IMG/VR virus record: IMGVR_UViG_3300027631_000032
Span: 1-49,408 of that record
From: a virus
Direction: 5' to 3' (one strand)
DNA: 49,408 nt
Part shown: in pieces, positions 15,340 through 23,558 of the stretch
Layout of the letters: each line of letters starts with the position of its first letter
Position numbering within the stretch: the first letter of the stretch is position 1
Made by a program: the position numbers and the translations under genes
The notes under the pieces: generated by a model
What the model was told of the DNA's origin: nothing
Database searches by the model: none
The model's input: only the letters and a program-made list of their open reading frames with translations

Positions 15340-15661
15340 TTATCACCTTTGGTTCATTATGAAGTATTCTTTGCAGATCAGTTGTAGAACCTATGAACAC
15401 ATTGTTGTTGGTAGTACCACCTTCAATCTGTTTAGGTTCCTGTTTAATGTCCTTGTTCTTTTTGTTCAAGTCCATCAGTTTATCGTTTACGTCCGAAATG
15501 TTCTTTATCATTCCGGATAACACTTCAAATGCACGGGGGTGTTCTGACTCCCGTGCCACTTCAATCATGAGTTCTAACGACTCTCTACCCTTCTCGATTA
15601 ACTCGTAGTAGGTATCACGTGAGTACTCATAATCTGTGTTAACATTCTTATCATCAGCCAT
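15314..15661 (-). CDS. 16: Small terminase subunit gp16
   Basis: This 115-residue protein matches the central coiled-coil part of T4 gp16 (SLELMIEVARESEHPRAFEVL, then SGMIKNISDVNDKLMDLNKK) and its C-terminal NNNVFIGSTTDLQRIL segment. It recognises phage DNA and stimulates gp17. It is shorter than T4 gp16 (164 aa), mainly at the N-terminus. It overlaps gp17 by 26 bases and is joined to gp15 by TAATG. Confidence 0.88.
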   Translation of the reverse strand: MADDKNVNTDYEYSRDTYYELIEKGRESLELMIEVARESEHPRAFEVLSGMIKNISDVNDKLMDLNKKNKDIKQEPKQIEGGTTNNNVFIGSTTDLQRILHNEPKVINGESSREE

Positions 15662-16440
15662 TATTTCTCGATATCATACAGTAGTTCATTAAACCCGTAG
15701 TCACTGTCAGGCGACACATTAGTGGGACTTGGTGTTATATTTAGTCTTTCGACAAATAAGTCACTGTCGTTGAAACCCTCTTCTTTTAAGAAGAAGTTTG
15801 TGTCAACTTCACGGATGATAGATGATTCTTTCTCTGGGCCATAGAATGACATCTTCATTTCAAAGTCCAGAGTGTATATGATGGTACGTCTTTGACCTAC
15901 CGATCCTTCGAAGTCATCTGAGAAAGTAATACCATTAAGTATAATTGGTACGTCCTCAACAATCTCTGTGTAATCAGTAAATGGTTTTATCGACAAAGTA
16001 TATTGTGGGTTGAAATAAGGTATAACCTGTTCGACTATCTGTAACGCATCATCTTGAGATTTTGCATATACGTTCAACTGAAATCCCATTGTGTAGGGAA
16101 CAGATGTATAGAATCTTTTCTTCTTACTAACGTCAGTACCGGATCTGGCAAACTTGTTTACCTTGGGTAACTGTCTCTCCGCATCATATGCCAAGTTAGT
16201 TATCTCGAACGACATACGTGGTAACTTGATGGCTACCCTACGTTCTGCGTCCTCACCCTGTTGCATTTCTTGCAGACGTTCTATAAAGGATCTCTTAGGT
16301 GCATACGATAGGGGAACCTTGACTTGAGAGATAGTCTCTCCGGCAGAGTTCTGTCGCAACACATGAAGATTATTAAATATAGAACCGAATACCGATACGG
16401 CAGTACGAACTCTCTTGTTATAAAACCAAGATCCAAACAT
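15661..16440 (-). CDS. 15: Tail terminator / sheath stabiliser gp15
   Basis: This 259-residue protein begins MFGSWFYNKRVRTAVSVFGSIF as T4 gp15 begins MFGYFYN, and shares RQNSAGETISQVKVPLSYAPK, the IVEQVIPYFNPQYTL segment and RRTIIYTLDFEMK. It forms a ring capping the completed tail and helps join it to the head. Length is near T4 gp15 (272 aa). It is in neck-gene order 13-14-15. Confidence 0.93.
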   Translation of the reverse strand: MFGSWFYNKRVRTAVSVFGSIFNNLHVLRQNSAGETISQVKVPLSYAPKRSFIERLQEMQQGEDAERRVAIKLPRMSFEITNLAYDAERQLPKVNKFARSGTDVSKKKRFYTSVPYTMGFQLNVYAKSQDDALQIVEQVIPYFNPQYTLSIKPFTDYTEIVEDVPIILNGITFSDDFEGSVGQRRTIIYTLDFEMKMSFYGPEKESSIIREVDTNFFLKEEGFNDSDLFVERLNITPSPTNVSPDSDYGFNELLYDIEK

Positions 16441-18173
16441 TAGAATGCATCTCCAAATGGATTGGATTCTGAGAAGTCTAGGAAGTCTCCTTCAAAATCA
16501 TCAAATATTTTATTCTGGGCTGACTGTTGAATTTGTTGTAGTTCTTCTACAAGTTTCGGAACCCACTCTGCTTCAGACGATACTCCGACTATTGGCGTAG
16601 TGTCAGTGAATGTACGATATTTTCCGTCTGTACTACCCACATGAGCAAGTTGTAATATACGATCACTATCGTTCCAAGAAGTAACTTCACCTTTGATCGT
16701 GTATTCAGTGTTGGTCTGTGTGACAGTTTCACCGACAACGAACCGACCACCGTCTGTAGGTGCATCTATAGTTATTGTTGGGACAGAAGTGTAATGTAAA
16801 CCAGCGTTACCGATATCAACAGAACCGATACCACCGTTGGACAGTACCGCAGTCAATACAGCGTTAGTACCATCAGCACTATTAATCTTAGCAGTATTAA
16901 CATCACTATCATACGCAGCAGTTGGGACTACCAAGTCTAAGTTACTGTCAAGTCGGTTATCCAGAATAGTTGCACGATTACCCGCTAAGGCACGGAACTC
17001 ATCAATGTAACCATCAAAGATACTATATTCGATACCGTCCGCATTACGTGCAGCCAAACCACCGACTGCATATCCAGTACCATTGATAAGGTCATGCGAT
17101 ACAGGTGAAACAGAATCCAAAAGTTCTGAACCATTTAGGTACGCATATAATCGTTTAGGATCTCCACCGGCACTATCGTTATCAACACCAAATACAAAGT
17201 GGTTCCAACCAGATACAGAGACAGCTGCTGAGGTTAATTCTTTCTGTCCATGTCCATCATTATCATTATAAGAATAGACAAGATTACCCGACTGATTAAC
17301 ACCAAACACTTGTTGGTTCTTCAGACTATTGCCACCCGTGTACAACAATGCTTGTTGACCACTTGAGGGTAGATTTCTAACCTTAAAGAATAGTTCCACA
17401 CTACCGACATCACTAGTCAATAGATACTGTCGTTCGTCACCGTGACCAAGGAATGCGTGGAAAGATGATGCGCCAAATACGGACTGATTTGAAATAACAG
17501 GGAAATTCAAGACAGGTGCGGATGTATAACCCGATCCAGATGAATTGACAGTCACTTCACTAATTCTACCTTGATCGTCCAGTACTGGTGTCAACGAAGG
17601 AAGATTCTGATCACTTGTATTCATTGTAAGTTTATACTGGAACGCACCTTCATACTCAACCGCATCAATAGATGCAATCTCAGTATCAAAGTCTTCATCA
17701 CTGTATTCGAATAACTCACACTGCATACGGAATGTAGGTAGGTTACTCAACTGATAGAATGGCGTCTCAGTCTCTACCTTGAGAACCTCGAACATAGACT
17801 CTGACATAGGCAAGTAAATGACATCACCTTCACGAGGACGGAAACCGTTCTCAGCCAGATTGTCACCCACCATCTTCTTCCAACGTCTACGTGCGACAAC
17901 AAAGGTTGCTTGGTCACGTAACTCAATACCGAACTTAGTGAACAAGTCACCCTCTCCATCAAAACCTTCTTGGTTTTCGATGTACATCTCGATCTTGTAG
18001 GCGTCAGAAAAACGTGAGGGGATGTCATCACCAAAGATCTTATCCTTGTTGACGATCTCACGTGGGAGATAGTATACGTCCTCACCATAGAACTTTAAAG
18101 ACTCGATTACGATGTCTTCATACAGGTGTTGTTCTGAACGTACCTTTTTGCTTATATATGGATTTGTTGCCAT
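16440..18173 (-). CDS. 14: Neck protein gp14 with an inserted LamG-like domain
   Basis: This 577-residue protein is more than twice T4 gp14 (256 aa). Residues 1-190 match gp14 (EDIVIESLKFYGEDVYYLPRE, FTKFGIELRD, EGDVIYLPMSESMFEVLKVE), and the last part (DDFEGDFLDFSESNPFGDAF) recalls the gp14 acidic C-terminus. Between them lie two copies of a G-YTSxP beta motif (about 205-222 and 450-469) flanking a concanavalin/LamG-type jelly roll at about 235-400: VELFFKVRNL, GWNHFVFGVDND, RLYAYLNGSEL, FDGYIDEFRALAG. The insertion may decorate the neck and bind glycans or surfaces. gp14 itself joins head and tail. Confidence 0.87.
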   Translation of the reverse strand: MATNPYISKKVRSEQHLYEDIVIESLKFYGEDVYYLPREIVNKDKIFGDDIPSRFSDAYKIEMYIENQEGFDGEGDLFTKFGIELRDQATFVVARRRWKKMVGDNLAENGFRPREGDVIYLPMSESMFEVLKVETETPFYQLSNLPTFRMQCELFEYSDEDFDTEIASIDAVEYEGAFQYKLTMNTSDQNLPSLTPVLDDQGRISEVTVNSSGSGYTSAPVLNFPVISNQSVFGASSFHAFLGHGDERQYLLTSDVGSVELFFKVRNLPSSGQQALLYTGGNSLKNQQVFGVNQSGNLVYSYNDNDGHGQKELTSAAVSVSGWNHFVFGVDNDSAGGDPKRLYAYLNGSELLDSVSPVSHDLINGTGYAVGGLAARNADGIEYSIFDGYIDEFRALAGNRATILDNRLDSNLDLVVPTAAYDSDVNTAKINSADGTNAVLTAVLSNGGIGSVDIGNAGLHYTSVPTITIDAPTDGGRFVVGETVTQTNTEYTIKGEVTSWNDSDRILQLAHVGSTDGKYRTFTDTTPIVGVSSEAEWVPKLVEELQQIQQSAQNKIFDDFEGDFLDFSESNPFGDAF

Positions 18174-18174
18174 G

Positions 18175-18933
18175 TTATCCTACGAAGAAGACAGGGCCCA
18201 CATCTTCCTCTTCCCTAAACCTAACTTTAATTTGTTCGATCTCGTTATTAGCGTCCTCAAAGATAGAACGTCCGTTGATCTGAACACCGCCAGGCAAGGT
18301 CATACCATCAAACTTTAATAGGTTGGTTCCCCATTGCCTTTTAATGAGACTTGTGGTATACTCTTTAAGGAACTTATGGTTCCACAATGAATTGTATTCT
18401 GTTGTTGAATCCGGAGTTCTTATTCCGTACACTTCTGCAACAATGTTATCACCGACCGATAGTTTCTCGGTACTCACATAGAAGTACAGACGATTACCTT
18501 GTCTGTCGTGTGTCATCTCTGGAATACCCGTTAGTTTCATATCGAGTAATGATAGATGTTGTTGCATTTGTTCGTAGTATGCGATGTCACCGGCAAAGTT
18601 ATTTAAGTCGGTCACATCATTCAACATCATTTGATATTTGATGTCAAAGAAATTTGTTGTTTGAGAAACAGTATTGATTGGGAATATACGAACAACGGTA
18701 GTAATACTATCGTCAGCCAGATCCACATAACCGTTGTCTATATCATCCTGTGTTAACGCGAATGACATGTAGTGTCTTCGAGATCCATCTGGATGATTCT
18801 CACGAAACCACTGCATGGCTTCATCGACACGATCTTCGATCTGTTCATCATCACAGTTTATTTCGATCACGGGTGAACCCAAACTACGCAAGCAGTAATC
18901 GATCATCTCTTGTCTAGAATTTGGACTTGCCAT
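18175..18933 (-). CDS. 13: Neck protein gp13
   Basis: This 252-residue protein matches T4 gp13 (309 aa): RQEMIDYCLRSLGSPVIEIN at the N-terminus, IEDRVDEAMQWFRENHPDG, a YYEQMQQHLSLLDMKLTG segment and a C-terminal KEYTTSLIKRQWGTNLLKFDG. It forms the head-completion ring with gp14. It is linked to the upstream gene by TAATG and followed after one base by gp14. Confidence 0.92.
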   Translation of the reverse strand: MASPNSRQEMIDYCLRSLGSPVIEINCDDEQIEDRVDEAMQWFRENHPDGSRRHYMSFALTQDDIDNGYVDLADDSITTVVRIFPINTVSQTTNFFDIKYQMMLNDVTDLNNFAGDIAYYEQMQQHLSLLDMKLTGIPEMTHDRQGNRLYFYVSTEKLSVGDNIVAEVYGIRTPDSTTEYNSLWNHKFLKEYTTSLIKRQWGTNLLKFDGMTLPGGVQINGRSIFEDANNEIEQIKVRFREEEDVGPVFFVG

Positions 18934-19133
18934 TAATTGATCCTTGTACCCGAAGAGTTATATACTTTGAGTTGATTAAAATCTATGATATCTACCGCAC
19001 TACTAGAGTCTTCGGTCTTTATATAAATTATACCTTCGTTGGTATTTATCGCAATTTCACCTAGAACGAGATCACTGGTGCCAGGCGCAACGCCTTTGAC
19101 CGTGCTCTTCTTATGTTTAATAGTTGTACTCAA
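18933..19133 (-). CDS. Small fibre-associated protein with a 'GEIAINT' fibre-tip motif
   Basis: This 66-residue protein contains LVLGEIAINTNEGIIYIKTED, a motif common at the N-termini of marine-phage fibres and tropism proteins. No other domain fits. The start codon is TTG at 19133 with GGAG about 8 bases ahead; there is no ATG option upstream. Its leader contains a UUCG hairpin at 19162-19179. It is translationally coupled to gp13. Its exact function is unknown; a virion or fibre role is inferred. Confidence 0.7.
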   Translation of the reverse strand: MSTTIKHKKSTVKGVAPGTSDLVLGEIAINTNEGIIYIKTEDSSSAVDIIDFNQLKVYNSSGTRIN

Positions 19134-19161
19134 GACCTATCTCCGAATAATTATAAGTTTA

Positions 19162-19179
19162 GACTCCCCGAAGGGAGTC
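19162..19179 (-). other. UUCG-tetraloop hairpin in the leader of the 66-aa gene
   Basis: Minus-strand arms GACTCCC/GGGAGTC close a TTCG loop. No T-run follows, so a terminator is unlikely. It starts about 3 bases after the start predicted for the octamer variant at 19188-19195 and ends about 28 bases before the TTG start. Confidence 0.7.
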
Positions 19180-19187
19180 GGTACACT

Positions 19188-19195
19188 TATTTATG
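19188..19195 (-). promoter_or_regulatory. Possible late promoter variant (CATAAATA) overlapping the fibre stop codon
   Basis: Minus-strand CATAAATA, one base from consensus, contains the TAA stop of the 593-aa gene. It would serve the 66-aa gene and the neck/terminase genes behind it. Confidence 0.45.
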
Positions 19196-20972
19196 AGTAT
19201 GTTCCACCGTCAATTGTACTAATCGCAACAGATCCAGATGTCAACGTAAAGTTCGCAGTTGGGAACTTCGCAACACCAAGATTAGTAGCGGTTGCGGTTT
19301 CAGCTGTAACGGTCAACGAGTTTGATGCATCGGCATACGTAAGATCAATACCTTCACCCGCTAACAATAAGCTTGATACACGGTCATCGATAGTCTCTGA
19401 CATACCAAGGATAGTTGCATCAATGGTTTTGTTAGCTACCCACTTATCGCCTGATGCTTCATATAAGAATGTTGGACGATCTCCACCAGTAAAAGTTGAA
19501 GAACCAACGATAAGACCAGCACCATCTGCTTCCGCAGCATTATCAGCACTGTCTCCAAGAATGAGAGTCAGATCATTGATAGTTACTTCGGTAGAGTGGA
19601 TAGTGGTTGTAAGACCCTGTACAGTCAAGTTACCCCGAACGACAACGGTACCTGAGTCACCAACAGGATTAGGATCTAAGTAAAGTTCGGTTGCACCACC
19701 GTTAGTTGTACTAATGGTGTTGCCATCAATACGGATATTATCGACATCGATCTGGGTTAAACCAGCAAGTACTGTGGATGATGCACCAAGTGCAATACTA
19801 GTACTACCAACTGTGAGACTGTCGTTGTCCAGTTTAGCGTTAGTAACACCACCGTCTTTAATACGGAGTGTATCACTACTTGTCTCGATAGTACTGTTAT
19901 CTACGTTTACATTTAGTGATACTGAACTACCAAGTGCTACTGAACCACCACCACCAAGTCCGTCACCCGCAGTAACGGTTAATGAACTATTTGCCAGTTT
20001 GTTGTTTGCGATAGAACCAGCAAGTTGTGTATTCGATACACCACCAGTCTTAATACTTACCGCACCACTTGAAACTGCGAAGTCTGCCGTAGCAAAACTT
20101 GCAACACCCTTATTGGTTACTGTCGCATCTTCACCTGTAATAGTAAATTTCTTAGATGCATCATTGAAAGATATATCAATACCCTGAGACGAATCACCAA
20201 CAAACGTTAGTGTGTCAGTAGCTAATGCGATTGTACCCGCTGAGTCTCCATCGGGGCCAGCATTATCTACGGCAACTGCCATAGTAGTTGTGATTGCACT
20301 AGTAGATGTATTAGTGATCTGACCTTGTTCGTTTACAGTGATAACAGGAATTGCAGTAGCGGAACCATAACTGCCGGCGGTGACAGCTGTGTTAGTGATG
20401 GCGAGACTAACTTGGTTATTCGTTACTGTAGAGGTTATACCTGTTCCACCGGCAAACGTTAATGTTTCGCCAGTAGAGAATAAATCTGAGTCTGTTCCAT
20501 CACTGATAGTGAAGTCAGATACGACTGCGCCTACTTGATCATCTACGTATTTTTTAGTAGCAGCGTGTTGATCACCACTTGGATCGGTAACATTAATGAT
20601 CTTAGATGAACTAACATCAACATGAGCTGTTCCGTTTGGTGCTAGAACAAGATTTCCGTTCGTATTTGTTGTGCTGATTGTATTGAGATTAAGATCGAGG
20701 TTATCTACTTTTAAGTTGTCAATCTTTTTGTTAGCATCAACAATCAGTGCTGAACCTGCGGTAAGTGTACCCGCAGCATGATCCAACATACTGGTGAAAT
20801 AAACACCACCGATAACACCGATGTTGTCCGCTTCGCCAGGCGTTGTTTCTGCGCCCCAACCTATAAATAACTTTTGATGTCCAGTGGCATAACTATATGC
20901 CATTTCACCTGAACGTAATGTCGAGGGAGAACCAGTAGTCCCTGAACGTTTTATTAGAATTTTACTTGCCAT
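19191..20972 (-). CDS. Tail-fibre-like structural protein
   Basis: This 593-residue protein starts ASKILIKRSGTTGSPSTLRSGEMAYS..KLFIGWG, the N-terminal motif of many marine T4-like fibre proteins, and includes DPSGDQHAATKKYVDDQ, also a common fibre motif. The rest is Gly/Ser/Thr/Asn-rich beta repeats: VTNKGVASFATADFAVSSG and ATNLGVAKFPTANFTLTSG are duplicated units. It is likely a trimeric beta-helical fibre or whisker. It is coupled by TAATG to the 74-aa gene upstream. It lies where T4 has wac or the short fibre. Confidence 0.78.
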   Translation of the reverse strand: MASKILIKRSGTTGSPSTLRSGEMAYSYATGHQKLFIGWGAETTPGEADNIGVIGGVYFTSMLDHAAGTLTAGSALIVDANKKIDNLKVDNLDLNLNTISTTNTNGNLVLAPNGTAHVDVSSSKIINVTDPSGDQHAATKKYVDDQVGAVVSDFTISDGTDSDLFSTGETLTFAGGTGITSTVTNNQVSLAITNTAVTAGSYGSATAIPVITVNEQGQITNTSTSAITTTMAVAVDNAGPDGDSAGTIALATDTLTFVGDSSQGIDISFNDASKKFTITGEDATVTNKGVASFATADFAVSSGAVSIKTGGVSNTQLAGSIANNKLANSSLTVTAGDGLGGGGSVALGSSVSLNVNVDNSTIETSSDTLRIKDGGVTNAKLDNDSLTVGSTSIALGASSTVLAGLTQIDVDNIRIDGNTISTTNGGATELYLDPNPVGDSGTVVVRGNLTVQGLTTTIHSTEVTINDLTLILGDSADNAAEADGAGLIVGSSTFTGGDRPTFLYEASGDKWVANKTIDATILGMSETIDDRVSSLLLAGEGIDLTYADASNSLTVTAETATATNLGVAKFPTANFTLTSGSVAISTIDGGTYS

Positions 20973-21196
20973 TAATATTGGCCTCCATTAAGATTTTGAT
21001 CTTCTAAGTCTGTGGTTGCTATAAAGCTGGAAGATGTTTCATCATAAATGAGGACACTACCTTGCACTGCACCGGACGTATCAACTCCCGCCAAGTTGTT
21101 GATATTGCCAGTAGCACTGTTAATTCTTCTCACGGGACGACCTACAACAACTTTCTTTACTCTAGTCGTTCCGTTCGTAGTAACTATAACCGCCAT
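20972..21196 (-). CDS. Small structural protein coupled to the fibre gene
   Basis: This 74-residue protein has no recognised domain. It contains VTTNGTTRVKKVVVGRPVRR then SATGNINNLAGVDTSGAVQGSVLIYDETSSSF, a segment of the kind used as a linker in marine fibre proteins ('gsvL.Yd...~~f'). It ends in NGGQY, similar to GGTYS at the end of the downstream 593-aa fibre. TAATG overlap with that gene suggests the two work together, perhaps as fibre adaptor. Confidence 0.65.
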   Translation of the reverse strand: MAVIVTTNGTTRVKKVVVGRPVRRINSATGNINNLAGVDTSGAVQGSVLIYDETSSSFIATTDLEDQNLNGGQY

Positions 21197-21209
21197 CTTT
21201 CCTTTTCCC

Positions 21210-21566
21210 CTATCGTGTAACTGATGGGTTAACTTTTATTTTTCCTTCGAGGACACGTTCAATAATAATATTATTGTCTGTATCAACATAAGAAACTTCT
21301 ACATCATATACGTAACGACCAGTCGTAACCAGTTGATCAGTTTGTTCGTTCGTCAGAGACAGGATGGCGATACCATCCGTTGGTGGATTGCCTAGGGCCG
21401 TAGTAAATTCTACTGTACCCTCTGCGCCAGCATTGTAATTTCTTTTCATTTTAGACGTGACTGTATGTGCAGTCAAGTCTTTCTTAGTACCGTCAGTATC
21501 CTGAAGGTGCAATTCAATTGCAACATCTGATCCTTGGTCTATATTGAAATCTTCGTATTCAGCCAT
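21210..21566 (-). CDS. Small Ig-like/BppU-N-like structural protein
   Basis: This 118-residue protein resembles the N-terminal beta-sandwich of baseplate upper proteins: FNIDQGSDVAIELHLQDTDG, LTAHTVTSKMKRNY, GIAILSLTNEQTDQLVTTGRYVYDVEVSY and ERVLEGKIKVNPSVTR. Such domains anchor receptor-binding proteins. It is the first gene behind the late octamer at 21598-21605 and is followed by fibre genes, which fits. The family assignment is by pattern. Confidence 0.65.
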   Translation of the reverse strand: MAEYEDFNIDQGSDVAIELHLQDTDGTKKDLTAHTVTSKMKRNYNAGAEGTVEFTTALGNPPTDGIAILSLTNEQTDQLVTTGRYVYDVEVSYVDTDNNIIIERVLEGKIKVNPSVTR

Positions 21567-21597
21567 TAGTCCCGTCTTTAAATATGTTTTCTTGCTT

Positions 21598-21605
21598 TAT
21601 TTATA
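21598..21605 (-). promoter_or_regulatory. Late promoter for the 118-aa / fibre / neck block
   Basis: Minus-strand TATAAATA, about 32 bases before the ATG at 21566. A short hairpin (GGAAT/ATTCC, minus strand) spans the preceding 2OG-gene stop codon. Confidence 0.75.
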
Positions 21606-21618
21606 ACAATTGGAATCT

Positions 21619-22332
21619 TTATTCCGACATTATTTCATCTATTATTTCTTCACGGAATAGTTGTGCAACAGGTGAGGTATCGAAACAAAAAGAAACCGTT
21701 TGTCGCCAACAGTTAGTCTCAGCAGCATGATAGAAAATCTTATCTTCTTCTCTATAACTACCGAAGTATCCTGCTTTCAATTGCCAACCCGGCACGTCTT
21801 GCATGACCACGATTTCACCTTTCTCTATATCCCAATACTTGAAACAACCATCACCTGTCTCACTGTATGTGAAAATCATATTCCATGCAGCTGCATTCGC
21901 ATTGTTATGCCAAGCGATAAATCCGTCTTTAGGATACGCGGCAGATAATGCATTGTTACGACAACCCATGAAATTAATCATCTTGGTATTCGTTTCGGTC
22001 AACAACTTCATGAACTCAGAACGGAATCTCGCTTCGTCCGAAGATTCCGCATGGTCGTTCTTAAAGAATTTATGCAGTTTAGTATTAACTCGAAACTCGT
22101 ATCCGTACATTGCATCTGGAAAACCTTCGTGTCTTTCACCCTGTGCAATAATTTCCTTGAGGTATTCTTCACCAGTGAACCAATCTTTTTTGTCTGACGC
22201 GTCTGAACACGTCAAGTGCATATACTTTTCGAACCCATCAAGTGCGCCAGCCTTCCTATAGTCATCAAGAATTTCAATTAACTCTGGGTTGTTAATAGGG
22301 ATGGTTTGCATCCTGTAGTCTACTTCACTCAT
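21619..22332 (-). CDS. 2OG-Fe(II) oxygenase-like protein (copy 2)
   Basis: This 237-residue protein is a paralogue of the 1286-1933 product: GFIAWHNNANAAAWNMIFTYSETGDGCFKYWD (H142, N144), PGWQLKAGYFGSYREEDK and YHAAETNCWRQTVSF (H202, R210). As in copy 1, Asn replaces the canonical iron-binding Asp. It overlaps the glycosyltransferase-like gene by ATGA and lies directly downstream of the giant repeat genes, so a structural-protein substrate is an attractive guess. The reaction is not shown. Confidence 0.65.
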   Translation of the reverse strand: MSEVDYRMQTIPINNPELIEILDDYRKAGALDGFEKYMHLTCSDASDKKDWFTGEEYLKEIIAQGERHEGFPDAMYGYEFRVNTKLHKFFKNDHAESSDEARFRSEFMKLLTETNTKMINFMGCRNNALSAAYPKDGFIAWHNNANAAAWNMIFTYSETGDGCFKYWDIEKGEIVVMQDVPGWQLKAGYFGSYREEDKIFYHAAETNCWRQTVSFCFDTSPVAQLFREEIIDEIMSE

Positions 22333-23054
22333 AAAATATGTCCGTCCTTATCCAGACCACACGAGTAATGTCTCAATACAACTTCACCATCTGGTCTCGT
22401 TTGTTGCCAATTAAATGCGTTATAGTAATTCCAACGCAAATCATCTTTAAATATTCCTACCTTCAGATCCTTGTACTTCGGATCTTTCTCAGTTAACCAC
22501 CAAAGAGAGAACTGATCCCAAGACTTGAGACTGTCTGCATATCCTTCTGGCCACCAAGAGTCATTCATCTGTCTACGAGTCAGATCCCACCAGTCATCCA
22601 TGAACTCACGGACAATAGGTTTAGTCATATCATACAGACAGACACCCCCACAAAGAGTAAACTTCGCATTCCCTTCGGGAGTACTAAAGTCTCGTTCAGC
22701 ATAAATGTAATCACGATCATCGGTCAATTCAGAGAACATGACATCGTAGTCACCTAACTCATCGTAGACCTTTGCGATGTCTTCGTGTTCACATTCCATA
22801 TCAGCATCAATATACATTGTTATATCATAAGGAGATTTCGCCATGCCCCATAGTTTGGCACGGTAGTGGTTGTCACAATGTATGATTTTATCTGCTAAGC
22901 TTCTTGCTCGTCCATCGATCATCCACGGTTCGCATACCAATGTGATATTAGCATCTTCATGATAATCACGAATAGAATCGATTAAGTTAATCGCATAAAC
23001 ATAAAAGTTTGGTTTGTTCGATGCGACAATTACAATGCCTTTACTCTTTTCCAT
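22329..23054 (-). CDS. GT-A fold glycosyltransferase-like protein
   Basis: This 241-residue protein has a Rossmann-like start (GIVIVASNKPNFYVYAINLIDSI), a nucleotide-sugar site segment (HYRAKLWGMAKSPYDITMYIDADME) with the DxD motif D83-A-D85, and a later GGVCLYDMT and SWDQFSLWW, matching GT8-like or related metal-dependent transferases. It would transfer a sugar from a nucleotide-sugar donor; acceptor unknown. It overlaps the 156-aa gene by 14 bases and the 2OG gene by 4, so the three are tightly coupled. The giant sequon-rich repeat gene lies just upstream. Confidence 0.75.
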   Translation of the reverse strand: MEKSKGIVIVASNKPNFYVYAINLIDSIRDYHEDANITLVCEPWMIDGRARSLADKIIHCDNHYRAKLWGMAKSPYDITMYIDADMECEHEDIAKVYDELGDYDVMFSELTDDRDYIYAERDFSTPEGNAKFTLCGGVCLYDMTKPIVREFMDDWWDLTRRQMNDSWWPEGYADSLKSWDQFSLWWLTEKDPKYKDLKVGIFKDDLRWNYYNAFNWQQTRPDGEVVLRHYSCGLDKDGHIL

Positions 23055-23511
23055 CGACCGCTGCCTCTTCCAGAGCTATCGTATCTTGGAGAATCATAAT
23101 CGCGTACATGTCAACTTCGATTCTACTCTTTGCACGTCTAAGTTTCGCTTTCAATTTACGGTTCTTCGAAGATTTTACTTCTTCTACTTCAAACGCTTCC
23201 ATCTTATAGTTGAAGAGATCTTCTAGTTTACGTGCCTTAGCGTGTTCAACGTCACGTTGTTGTTTCTCTTCTTTCTCTTGTTTCTTGCGAACATGACGAT
23301 CGGTCGTGTTGTCATCAACTAATTTTTCAGTTAATACTTCAATGACTTCTTCGTAATCCTCATTGGGATTACCTTCCTTATCAAGTTTATTCAGACGCAT
23401 GACCTGTCTAGTTACTCGACCAATATCGTCTTCTAATTCTAAAATACAGTTTAGTTCGTTCTTATCTTCAGTTTCCCAAAACGCATTGTCTAACCATTTT
23501 CTACTGCTCAT
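23041..23511 (-). CDS. Charged coiled-coil protein of unknown function
   Basis: This 156-residue protein has no family I recognise. It opens SSRKWLDNAFWETEDKNELN and then is highly charged and helical (TDRHVRKKQEKEEKQQRDVEHAKARKLEDL), followed by a basic KSSKNRKLKAKLRRAKSRIEVD, so a coiled coil is likely. Its position between the 2170-aa repeat gene and the glycosyltransferase suggests a fibre chaperone or assembly factor, but this is inference. AGGAG precedes the ATG at 23511. Confidence 0.6.
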   Translation of the reverse strand: MSSRKWLDNAFWETEDKNELNCILELEDDIGRVTRQVMRLNKLDKEGNPNEDYEEVIEVLTEKLVDDNTTDRHVRKKQEKEEKQQRDVEHAKARKLEDLFNYKMEAFEVEEVKSSKNRKLKAKLRRAKSRIEVDMYAIMILQDTIALEEAAVDGKE

Positions 23512-23550
23512 CTCAATCTCCTCAGTTGTTTCGATGATATATCGTGCAAT

Positions 23551-23558
23551 TATTTATG
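23551..23558 (-). promoter_or_regulatory. Possible late promoter variant (CATAAATA) for the modification cluster
   Basis: Minus-strand CATAAATA overlaps the stop codon of the 2170-aa gene and lies 40 bases before the 156-aa gene, in the same arrangement as at 19188-19195. Confidence 0.45.

Noticed and set aside
19162-19179. Hairpin as a rho-independent terminator
   Set aside because: No T-run follows it on the minus strand; it is more likely a leader structure.
20862-20869. Plus-strand TATAAATA octamer
   Set aside because: It lies inside the minus-strand fibre gene with no plus-strand gene downstream, so it is taken as chance.
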